NCBI GenBank assembly: GCA_964621605.1
Contig: CAZUMJ010000029.1
Span: 1-38,542, forward strand
Direction: 5' to 3'
Origin: CAZUMJ01 sp964621605
GTDB lineage: Bacteria > Actinomycetota > Acidimicrobiia > Acidimicrobiales > Iamiaceae
Length of the DNA: 38,542 bases
Shown here: positions 7,315 to 14,850 of the stretch, piece by piece
Position numbering within the stretch: the stretch's first letter is position 1
Layout: every line of letters starts with the position of its first letter
The notes under the pieces: generated by a model
Databases searched by the model: none
What the model was told of the DNA's origin: nothing
What the model saw: the letters and a program-made list of their open reading frames with translations, nothing else
Made by a program: the position numbers and the translations under genes

Positions 7315-8775
7315 TCACGTTATCTGACGTTCCATCAGATCCCCGAGCAGGCCGAGCTCTCGGTCGGTCTGCTCGGTATGGGGGAAGCCCGTGTTCAGGC
7401 GAAAGCAGTCCCTGTAGCCATCGCCCGCCGAGAACATCGGCCCGGGCGCGATGTGCACCCCGTGCTGCAGCGCCTCGCGGGCCAACTGCAGCGCGTCGAG
7501 GCCCGGTACCTGCACCCAAAGCACGTGTCCACCCCCCGGGTGGGTGTGGCGGGCCCCGGCCGGGAGGATGCCGTCGACCGCTGCGATCATCGCTGCCATC
7601 TGCGCGGCGTAGCGGCGACGAACCCGCTGCAGGTGCCGAGCAAATCCGCCGCCCTCGACGAACGACGCAACCGCGAGCTGCATCGCTGGGGAGGTCGCCT
7701 GGTTCACGACCAGCTTCAGGTGCTCCACCTCGCGCTGGAAACGCCCGGGCACCACCCAGCCCACACGCAGGCCCGGCGAGGCGGTCTTCGAGAACGACCC
7801 ACACGACAGGACACCTCCCGCGCGGTCGAACGCCTTGTACGCCTTCGGGCGTGCGCCACCGAACGCCAGATCGCCATACACGTCGTCCTCGATCAGTGGC
7901 ACGCGGTGGCGCGCCAGGAGCGCGACGAGGTCGGCCTTGGAGCGGTCGTCCGGGCAGGCGCCGGTTGGGTTCGAGTAGTTGGCGACGAGCGCAACCGCGG
8001 CGATCGGTCGACGGGCGATGACCCGTTCGAGTGCGGCCACGTCGATGCCCCGCATCGGGTCGGACGGCACCTCCACGACCTGTCGGTCAAGCGAGGCGAG
8101 CACCTCGAGCAACGCGTAGTAGGTAGGGCTCTCAACAGCAACGGTGTCGCCCGGGTTCGTCACCGCTCGCACAGAGAGGTACACCGCCTCCTTCGCACCG
8201 CTGGTCACCACCACTTCGTCGGGCGATACCGCGTACCCGGCGTCGAGCCCCCGCTGCGCGACCACACGGCGCAACGCAGGGTTCCCGGGCGGGGCGTCAT
8301 AGGAATGCGACGCCGTCGGCTGGAGCCGCAAGGTCTGTGCCACCAGGCGATTAAGAGCCGTGATCGGCATGAGCTCCGGGCCCTGCACGGCGGCGCCCAA
8401 CGTGGGGCGCTGCGGACTACCGATGCCCAAGTTGAGCTGCATCGAAAGGCTGACGTCTGCACGCCGTGCCCGTGTCGACGGACCTGACGGGCTCGGCGCA
8501 GGTCGAGCCGACGAAGCGGGTGACGCCACGAACGTGCCGCTGCGCGGACGACTCTCGACGTGACCGCGCGCCTCGAGCAGGTGAAGCGCCTCAACCGCGG
8601 TGGTGGCACTCACCCCATGGCGGCGCTGCAGCGCTCGCACCGAGGGCACCCGATCACCCGCAACGAACGCTCCCGCCTGGATCTCCCGCGCAAGCTCGTC
8701 GGCGATGCGGACATACGCGGGCACGCGCGGCTCCGTGTCGTCCGATCGCACCCGTTCCACCCCCGGAGGAGTCAC
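7315..8775 (-). CDS. MocR/PdxR-type GntR regulator with aminotransferase domain
   Basis: A 486-residue fusion of a GntR winged helix (about residues 19-84, AYVRIADELAREI through SRPRSGTF) and a class I aminotransferase-like domain (about 115-480). PLP-site features are present: NYSNPTG (266-272), DDVYGD (297-302) and the Schiff-base lysine K330 in SFSKTASPG. Such proteins bind PLP or an amino-acid adduct and regulate a nearby, often divergent, gene; here that gene is metE. The frame is open further upstream but that part is not family-like and overlaps metE. I chose the GTG at 8775, which has AGGA about 9 nt upstream; GTG at 8760 or 8751 are alternatives. A dyad at 8778-8795 covers its ribosome-binding site. 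Confidence 0.9.
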   Translation of the reverse strand: MTPPGVERVRSDDTEPRVPAYVRIADELAREIQAGAFVAGDRVPSVRALQRRHGVSATTAVEALHLLEARGHVESRPRSGTFVASPASSARPAPSPSGPSTRARRADVSLSMQLNLGIGSPQRPTLGAAVQGPELMPITALNRLVAQTLRLQPTASHSYDAPPGNPALRRVVAQRGLDAGYAVSPDEVVVTSGAKEAVYLSVRAVTNPGDTVAVESPTYYALLEVLASLDRQVVEVPSDPMRGIDVAALERVIARRPIAAVALVANYSNPTGACPDDRSKADLVALLARHRVPLIEDDVYGDLAFGGARPKAYKAFDRAGGVLSCGSFSKTASPGLRVGWVVPGRFQREVEHLKLVVNQATSPAMQLAVASFVEGGGFARHLQRVRRRYAAQMAAMIAAVDGILPAGARHTHPGGGHVLWVQVPGLDALQLAREALQHGVHIAPGPMFSAGDGYRDCFRLNTGFPHTEQTDRELGLLGDLMERQIT

Positions 8776-8777
8776 GG

Positions 8778-8795
8778 TCTGTCCTGCCAGACAGA
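8778..8795. promoter_or_regulatory. Inverted repeat TCTGTC-N6-GACAGA in the MocR/metE intergenic region
   Basis: Perfect 6-bp arms starting 2 bp upstream of the MocR GTG and spanning its ribosome-binding site. The half-site CTGTCC recurs as a direct repeat at 8847-8852. Position suits autoregulation plus control of metE by the MocR protein. Confidence 0.45.
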
Positions 8796-8919
8796 TCGTG
8801 CAGAGAGTGACATCCCGGCAACTGTACTGGTCGACAACGTCGTCATCTGTCCCTTCCTCACGCCAGCTGTCGTCCCTACGGTGCGAGGTGGAAGACACAA
8901 GCACCTTCGGGAGAGCGAC

Positions 8920-11223
8920 ATGATCCGCACCGGCAACCTGGGATTCCCTCGCATCGGCGCACAGCGCGAGCTCAAGTGGGCGCTCGAGCGCGCCTGGCGC
9001 TCCCACGAGTACACCGAGTTGCGCACGACCGCACAGGACCTGCGCGCCCGGCACTGGAAGGTTCAGGCGGCCCACGGTGTCGACGAGATCCCCGTCGGCG
9101 ACTTCTCCCTGTTCGACCACGTGCTCGACACCGCCCTCGACCTCGGCGCCGTACCCGCCCGCTTCGGAGGGCTTCCGTTCGACCAGGCATCGGGTGACGA
9201 CACGGACCTCGATCGCCTATTCACCATGGCACGTGGGGGCACCGTCGACGGTGCCGCTTGCGCCCCCTTGGAGCTCACCAAGTGGTTCGACACGAACTAC
9301 CACTACCTCGTGCCTGAGTTGTCACCCGACCAGCGCTTCCGCGCACGCCCCGGGCGGCTGCTCAGCCACGTTGCCGAGGCTCACGCAATCGGTGTCTCAC
9401 CACGTGTCGTCCTGGTTGGCCCCGTCACGTTCCTCCTGCTCTCCAAGCGCACCGACGGAGGCGACCCGTTCGCCCTTCTCGACGGCGTGCTCACTGCATA
9501 CGCGACGCTCCTCGAGGCACTCACCCATGCGGGCGTGACGAGCGTGCAGTTCGACGAGCCTGTCCTCGTCGGCGACCTCACCCCCGACGCACGGCACGCC
9601 TTCCCCCGCGCCTACGACGCGCTGCGGGCCGCGGCGCCGACCCTGCGCCTCACGCTCGCCACCTACTTCGGTCCCCTCGGGCCGCACGTCAGCCTCGCCA
9701 CACGACTGCCGGTCGATGTGCTGCACCTCGATCTCGTGCGTGGGGCCGACCAACTCGACGACGTGATCGCACACGCGCCCGACCCGCTCACGCTGTCGCT
9801 CGGGGTTGTCGACGGCCGAAACGTGTGGCGTAGCGACCTGCGCGCGCTCGCCACGCGGCTCGCACCTGCAGTGGCACACCTGGGAGCCGAGCGGGTGCAG
9901 TTGGCGCCGTCGTGCTCGCTCCTGCACCTCCCCTTCGACGTTGCCGTCGAGGACTCGATCGACGAGGAGGTGCGGAGTTGGCTGGCATTCGCGGTGCAGC
10001 GGCTCGACGAGCTGCGCGTGCTCGCCACCGCGCTGGACGGGGACCCCACGACGGTCGCCGATGCACTCGCGGCGAGCGACGCTGCGCAGGCCTCACGACA
10101 CGCCTCCGCTCGGGTTCACGACCCGGAGGTCACCGCACGGCTCGCTGCAACCACCTCCGCAGACGCACAGCGTGCGCACCCCTACGCGGTGCGCAAGTCC
10201 GCACAGCAGGCCCGACTGCACCTGCCGCTCTTCCCCACCACCACCATCGGGTCGTTCCCGCAAACCACCGACGTGCGCAACCTGCGGAGGCGCTACCGCG
10301 ACGGTGTCGCCAGCGAGGACGAGTACGTCGCGGGGCTCCGCGACGCCACCGCGCACGCCGTGCACCTCCAAGAGGAGCTCGGACTCGACGTCCTCGTCCA
10401 CGGCGAGTTCGAACGCACCGACATGGTCGAGTACTTCGGTACCCGACTCACGGGCTTCGCCACCACGACCTACGGCTGGGTGCAGAGCTACGGCTCACGT
10501 TGCGTCAAGCCCCCGGTGATCTACGGCGACGTCACCCGCCCCGCGCCCATGACGGTCGACTGGGCGACCTTCGCGGCTCAACTCACCGACAAGCCCATGA
10601 AGGGCATGCTCACCGGGCCCGTGACGATGCTCGAGTGGAGCTTCGTGCGCGACGATCAGCCCAGGGCCGTCACCGCACGCCAGATCGCCCTGGCTCTGAG
10701 CGACGAGGTCGCCGACCTTGCGGCAGCAGGCATCCCGATCATCCAGATCGACGAGCCCGCGCTGCGAGAAGGGCTACCGCTGCGCGCGGCGGACCGCCAC
10801 GCCTACCTCGCTTGGGCGACCGAGGCGTTCCGCCTTGCGGCCGGGTCCGCGCCCGACGACGTCGGCATCCACACCCACATGTGTTACGCCTCGTTCGGCG
10901 ACATCCTCGACGCGATCGAGGCGCTCGATGCCGACGTCATCTCGATGGAGGCGTCACGGTCGGACATGGAGCTGCTCGACGACTTCGTCACCCGCTCCTA
11001 CCCCAACGAGATCGGCCCGGGCATCTGGGACATCCACTCGCCACGAGTACCGGGCGACGATGAGCTCGACCTGCTCCTCACCCGCGCGGTGGACGCCTTC
11101 GGGCCCGATCGGCTCTGGGTCAACCCCGACTGTGGCCTCAAGACCCGCGGTTGGGAGGAGACGACGTCGTCGCTGCGCCACCTCGTCGGCGCCGCGCACC
11201 GCGCCCGAGCGCGCACGTCGTAG
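8920..11223 (+). CDS. metE: Cobalamin-independent methionine synthase
   Basis: A 767-residue 5-methyltetrahydropteroyltriglutamate-homocysteine methyltransferase, close to the usual ~755. It makes methionine in the cytosol by direct methyl transfer from 5-methyl-THF-polyglutamate to a zinc-bound homocysteine thiolate. The N-terminal LGFPRIGAQRELKWALE matches the family start, and the C-terminal barrel keeps the zinc ligands in IHTHMCY (H653, C655) and NPDCGLKTR (C738). The TTTIGSFPQT segment that opens the second barrel is also present. The ATG at 8920 follows GGGAGAG with a short spacer; the open frame upstream of it is not part of the protein. No cobalamin riboswitch is visible in the 144-bp upstream region; the divergent MocR gene is the likely regulator. 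Confidence 0.97.
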   Translation: MIRTGNLGFPRIGAQRELKWALERAWRSHEYTELRTTAQDLRARHWKVQAAHGVDEIPVGDFSLFDHVLDTALDLGAVPARFGGLPFDQASGDDTDLDRLFTMARGGTVDGAACAPLELTKWFDTNYHYLVPELSPDQRFRARPGRLLSHVAEAHAIGVSPRVVLVGPVTFLLLSKRTDGGDPFALLDGVLTAYATLLEALTHAGVTSVQFDEPVLVGDLTPDARHAFPRAYDALRAAAPTLRLTLATYFGPLGPHVSLATRLPVDVLHLDLVRGADQLDDVIAHAPDPLTLSLGVVDGRNVWRSDLRALATRLAPAVAHLGAERVQLAPSCSLLHLPFDVAVEDSIDEEVRSWLAFAVQRLDELRVLATALDGDPTTVADALAASDAAQASRHASARVHDPEVTARLAATTSADAQRAHPYAVRKSAQQARLHLPLFPTTTIGSFPQTTDVRNLRRRYRDGVASEDEYVAGLRDATAHAVHLQEELGLDVLVHGEFERTDMVEYFGTRLTGFATTTYGWVQSYGSRCVKPPVIYGDVTRPAPMTVDWATFAAQLTDKPMKGMLTGPVTMLEWSFVRDDQPRAVTARQIALALSDEVADLAAAGIPIIQIDEPALREGLPLRAADRHAYLAWATEAFRLAAGSAPDDVGIHTHMCYASFGDILDAIEALDADVISMEASRSDMELLDDFVTRSYPNEIGPGIWDIHSPRVPGDDELDLLLTRAVDAFGPDRLWVNPDCGLKTRGWEETTSSLRHLVGAAHRARARTS

Positions 11224-11272
11224 CACCCATGCCCGGGCATCGGGACTCGGGATCGAGGCGCACAAAACTGCA

Positions 11273-11307
11273 GAGCCCGGGCAGCCCGTTGGTGGGCGCC
11301 CGGGCTC
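11273..11307. terminator. Bidirectional hairpin between metE and the RIC gene
   Basis: Perfect 10-bp inverted repeat GAGCCCGGGC / GCCCGGGCTC with a 15-nt loop, between two convergent genes. On the minus strand it is followed after six bases by TTTT; on the plus strand T-richness is weak. Confidence 0.7.
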
Positions 11308-11355
11308 GGTGGTTTGCCGCGGTCGGGAGGGCCGCCCCGACCGCCGTCTGGGCGA

Positions 11356-12039
11356 TCAGGCCCCAAGCGCTTCGAGCACCCGCGGGAACAGCACGTTGTT
11401 CTCCTTGTGGACGTGCTCGAAGGTGTCGCGCTCCAGTTCGGCAAGCCCTTCCATGGTGAGTCGGTAGGTGTTGCACCCATCAGCCGGGGTTTCGTAGCCG
11501 TTGGTCAGGCTGCGCAGCTTGTCGAGCAACTCGCCGGCCTGGTCGTGCTCTGCCACGAGGCGTTCGAGCAACGCGGGGAGCTCCGCGTCGGGCTGCTCAG
11601 CCAAGCGGCTGATCGCCGGGAAGACGCGCAGCTCCTCGCGCCGCAGGTGCGGCTCGAGCTCGACGCGCAGCGCGGCATAGGTGGCAGCGACGGTGGCGAG
11701 CTCGGGGTGGCGCTCACCGTGCACCTGGGCGATCTTGTCGACGAGCTGGCTCAACCGGGGAAGTTCCTGCCAGAGGTACGCATGGTGCGTGCCCTCGACA
11801 TGGGCAGCCAGCGCCGCCGAATCGAGCCCCGCCCACTCGGCCCGCTCGCCGGGCACCTGTGCCCCTTCGAGGCCTTCGAGCACGGCACCCAGGTCGAGGC
11901 CCGCCTCGGCGGCTGCATCGGTGAGGCTGCGCGTGCCGTGGCAGCAGTAGTCGAGGCCGAGGCGCTCGAGCTCGCGGGCGATGCTGGGGTGTTCGGTGAC
12001 CAGGTCGCCGAGGGTGGACTGCGGGTCGATGCTGGACAT
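11356..12039 (-). CDS. Iron-sulfur cluster repair di-iron protein (RIC/ScdA/YtfE family)
   Basis: A 227-residue two-domain protein. The N-terminal ScdA-type domain (about 1-60) carries the signature LDYCCHG with C32-C33, and the C-terminal hemerythrin-like domain (about 75-225) holds His/Glu ligands in GTHHAYLW, HLRREELRVFP, EHDQAGE and HVHKENNVLFP. These proteins repair iron-sulfur clusters damaged by nitric oxide or peroxide in the cytosol. The ATG at 12039 has GAGGAG 9 nt upstream; an upstream in-frame ATG at 12060 lacks this. Upstream, TACCGT at 12090-12085 is a good -10, and a perfect DosR-like dyad lies about 43 bp before the predicted start site, which fits NO/hypoxia control. It stands alone, divergent from the GH38 gene. 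Confidence 0.92.
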   Translation of the reverse strand: MSSIDPQSTLGDLVTEHPSIARELERLGLDYCCHGTRSLTDAAAEAGLDLGAVLEGLEGAQVPGERAEWAGLDSAALAAHVEGTHHAYLWQELPRLSQLVDKIAQVHGERHPELATVAATYAALRVELEPHLRREELRVFPAISRLAEQPDAELPALLERLVAEHDQAGELLDKLRSLTNGYETPADGCNTYRLTMEGLAELERDTFEHVHKENNVLFPRVLEALGA

Positions 12040-12084
12040 GGCTGCTGACTCCTCGTACATGCGGCTGACGGTGGCTTTCCCCTC

Positions 12085-12090
12085 ACGGTA
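12085..12090 (-). promoter_or_regulatory. Predicted -10 element (TACCGT) of the RIC gene
   Basis: TACCGT on the minus strand would give a start near 12078 and a leader of about 40 nt containing the GAGGAG ribosome-binding site. Confidence 0.5.
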
Positions 12091-12114
12091 CCGACGCCCC
12101 GGGGGGCATCCGCA

Positions 12115-12128
12115 GGGACGAAGGTCCC
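12115..12128. promoter_or_regulatory. DosR/DevR-like box, GGGAC-GAAG-GTCCC
   Basis: Perfect GGGAC-N4-GTCCC dyad, the core of the mycobacterial DosR consensus. Its centre is about 43.5 bp upstream of the predicted RIC start site and 122 bp upstream of the GH38 start. No dosR gene is in this window. Confidence 0.6.
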
Positions 12129-12231
12129 GAGGTGCTCCCCGACAGGCGGCCGCCTCAGTCCCACCTCGCGCCCGCCCCGATCCCCCCGGTGTGCACGGCC
12201 CGCTGGCCGACGTGCGGTCGGCGCGCATCGG

Positions 12232-12237
12232 TACTGT
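12232..12237 (+). promoter_or_regulatory. Predicted -10 element (TACTGT), leaderless start of the GH38 gene
   Basis: TACTGT with 6 nt to the GTG at 12244; no ribosome-binding site lies between. Confidence 0.5.
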
Positions 12238-12243
12238 GCCGTC

Positions 12244-14850
12244 GTGACCACCCCGCTCGACAGGCCCCGCGACGACCGCCCGTCCACCGACGAGACGGCC
12301 GTGCGCACCCGACTGGGCATACCGGACTCGGCGCACGAGGTGGTCGTCGTGGCGGAGTCCACCCACTGGGACCCCGACTGGCTGCTGCGCTCCGAGCAGT
12401 ACCACCGGCGCATGGTCCGCCCGACGCTCGATCGGGTCCTCGACCTCCTCGAGGCAGAACCGCGTCGCGTGTTCAGCATCGAGTGCGTGTTCTTCGTCGA
12501 CCTCTGGTGGCGTGACCGCCCCGAGCAACGCGCGCGCTTCCGTCGCCTCGTCGAGCAAGGGCGCATCCACTTCAGCGGCACCGGCATCACGACCCCCGAC
12601 ACGCTCTTGCCCGACGACGAGCTCATCCTGCGCGACCTGCGCGCCGGCCGGCAGTGGCTCGTCGAACGGGGCATGCAGCCCACCACCCGCTCCCTCTACC
12701 TGCCCGACAGCTTCGGCCACTCGCCGGGCCTCCCGGGCCTGCTCCACGCCGCCGGCCTCGAGCGCGCGGTGGTCTGCCGCATCGACGGCATGCGCTTCCC
12801 CGGCGCCGACCTCGAGGCCGCGGCGCGCTTCCCGCGCCCGGAAAGCTCCGCGGCTGCGTTGCTCGACGCCGGCACCGCCGACTTCATCTGGCGAGGGCCC
12901 GACGGCAACGAGGTGCTCGCCCACTGGGTGGCCTTCAGCTACGGGCACGGCGATCTGCTGGCGAGCGGGGGCATCAGCCGCACGATGGGTCTGCCGTTGG
13001 CGTGGGCCGACCGGCGTGCCGCCACGGTCGATCGGCGCGCCGACCGCTACCTGACGCAGCTCCGCTCGGTCGCCCGCACGCCGTACCGACTGCTCGCGGT
13101 CGGCACCGACTTCGCCCCGCCGATCCCCCACCTCGTCGACATCCTCGACCGCTGGAACGACCGCAACCACGGCCGCACCGGCACCTGGATGGTGAACGCC
13201 ACGATCGACGACTACCTCGACCTGGTCACCCCACACCGCGCCCTGCTCCCCACGATCGAGTTCGACCCCAACCCCTACTGGATGGGCTTCACAAGCAGCC
13301 GCCCCAGCATCAAAGCGCGCTCCCGTGAGCTCGGCCGCCGGCTCCTGGCGCAGGAGGCAGCCACCCTGCTGCGCGACCAGGGGCCGAGCCACCCCCAGTC
13401 GGATCGCACCGACCCAGTCGCCGAGGGCGCGCACCCCGCTGACACGCTCGGCGCCACACCCCTAGGTGCACGTCTCGCCGGGGAGGCACCCGACCCGTGG
13501 TGGGTCGCCCTCACGGCAAACCACCACGACTTCATCACGGGCACCTCACCCGACCGAGTCGCCTTGCGCGAGCAGGAGGTGTGGCTCACCGACGCGCTCG
13601 CACGCACGCCCTGGCCAGGCGCTCCGCCCGTTCCCACCGGCACATCCGCCCCCGTTTCCGCGGCAACGCCCACCCCCGCTCCCGCTCCCGCGACAACGCT
13701 CACCGCGACCCGCCACGGCCGGCTGCTCACCGTGCGTGCCCCCTGGGGCACCTGCACGTTCGACCCCGCGTGCGGCGGTGCGCTGACCTCGGTCGTCGAC
13801 GCCTCAGGGCTGGAGCTCCTTGCAGGCCCGAGCCTTGTCCTCTCCTCCTACCTCGACAGCGGTGGTCTCTGGCGGCTCGGCAACGAGTTCCCCGGTGGGC
13901 AGTGGACGCGGCTCGACACCACCGCTCGGCACCACGCCACCGTCGAGGTCGAGGTCTCACCCGACGCCACCCAAGCCACCGTGATCGTGCGTGGTCGCTG
14001 CGACGGCCTCGCCGTCGAGTTGCGCCACGATCTGCGGGCCGACGACCCGATCATCACAACCTCGACCAGGGTGCCCGGCAGACGACGCCGTACGGTCACC
14101 CTCGCGGTCCACCCCCAAGGCCACCCAACCGGGGTCACGATGCACCAGCCCGGAGGCGTCGTCGCTCGGCCGCTCCAACGTTGGTACGAGCCGACCTTCT
14201 GGCCGCTGCACTCGTTCGCTGCGACCGACGTCGGCTCGCTCACCTGCGCGGTGGCGACTCCCTCCGCGCTGCACGTCGCGCAGGACGGCACCGCTGAGGT
14301 GATCGTGGCACGCAACCCCTTCAAAGAGATCGCGTACCGGGTGATCCCCGTGATGGCACCAGCGTGGGGCTGGTCGGTCACCGAGCAGCGCGCCGCCGTG
14401 GCATGGCGCTTCGATTCCGCCGTACCTGCGGCACGCCCGCTCGACGATGTCGTGCGACGCGGTCGGGCTGCGTGGCGTCGCGCCGAACGGGCGCTGGGGT
14501 GGCCTGTACCTGCATGGCCAGTCGAGACCGATTGCGACGAGGTCGAGGTCCTCTCGGTCGCGTCCGCCACGAGCCGACCGGGGGTGCTGGTCCGCCTCCG
14601 TGACTGGGGCACCGCCGAAGCACCTGCCCGCTGCGTGCTCCGCACCGATGAGCGCCTGGGCCCGATCACTGCAGCCCACCTCGTCGACATCCACGAGCGA
14701 GACCTGGGCACAGACCTCCGGCCGGGTGGACCCAGCCAAGGCCCAACACGAGTGCTCGACGCATGCTCTGTCTCAGTCGCGCGCGGCGGTCATCTGCGGA
14801 CGGTGCTGCTCGAGCGTGACCCTCCCGAGAACCCCTCCGCCGGTTCCTAG
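12244..14850 (+). CDS. Glycoside hydrolase family 38 alpha-mannosidase-like protein
   Basis: An 868-residue GH38 protein. The zinc-site motif is THWDPDW (H41, D43), and the nucleophile segment LPDSFGHSPGLPGLL carries D155 with the usual downstream GH. A second His-rich site appears as NHHDFITGTSPDR (about 430), matching the family's conserved NxHHDxxxGT. The C-terminal half (about 490-860) is the beta-sandwich region. Between them lies a Pro/Ala/Thr-rich stretch (about residues 460-485), an unusually flexible insertion. No signal peptide is seen, so the enzyme is probably cytosolic and trims alpha-mannosides; true linkage specificity is unknown. The GTG start is supported by a leaderless-type -10. 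The stop TAG shares the CTAG at 14847-14850 with the convergent propeller gene. Confidence 0.9.
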   Translation: MTTPLDRPRDDRPSTDETAVRTRLGIPDSAHEVVVVAESTHWDPDWLLRSEQYHRRMVRPTLDRVLDLLEAEPRRVFSIECVFFVDLWWRDRPEQRARFRRLVEQGRIHFSGTGITTPDTLLPDDELILRDLRAGRQWLVERGMQPTTRSLYLPDSFGHSPGLPGLLHAAGLERAVVCRIDGMRFPGADLEAAARFPRPESSAAALLDAGTADFIWRGPDGNEVLAHWVAFSYGHGDLLASGGISRTMGLPLAWADRRAATVDRRADRYLTQLRSVARTPYRLLAVGTDFAPPIPHLVDILDRWNDRNHGRTGTWMVNATIDDYLDLVTPHRALLPTIEFDPNPYWMGFTSSRPSIKARSRELGRRLLAQEAATLLRDQGPSHPQSDRTDPVAEGAHPADTLGATPLGARLAGEAPDPWWVALTANHHDFITGTSPDRVALREQEVWLTDALARTPWPGAPPVPTGTSAPVSAATPTPAPAPATTLTATRHGRLLTVRAPWGTCTFDPACGGALTSVVDASGLELLAGPSLVLSSYLDSGGLWRLGNEFPGGQWTRLDTTARHHATVEVEVSPDATQATVIVRGRCDGLAVELRHDLRADDPIITTSTRVPGRRRRTVTLAVHPQGHPTGVTMHQPGGVVARPLQRWYEPTFWPLHSFAATDVGSLTCAVATPSALHVAQDGTAEVIVARNPFKEIAYRVIPVMAPAWGWSVTEQRAAVAWRFDSAVPAARPLDDVVRRGRAAWRRAERALGWPVPAWPVETDCDEVEVLSVASATSRPGVLVRLRDWGTAEAPARCVLRTDERLGPITAAHLVDIHERDLGTDLRPGGPSQGPTRVLDACSVSVARGGHLRTVLLERDPPENPSAGS

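Noticed and set aside
8796..8919. Cobalamin riboswitch upstream of metE
   Set aside because: No B12-box-like segment or long structured leader is visible in the short intergenic region.
12040..13434. Long N-terminal extension of the RIC protein on the minus strand
   Set aside because: Antisense to the GH38 gene, not family-like, and the ATG at 12039 has a strong ribosome-binding site.
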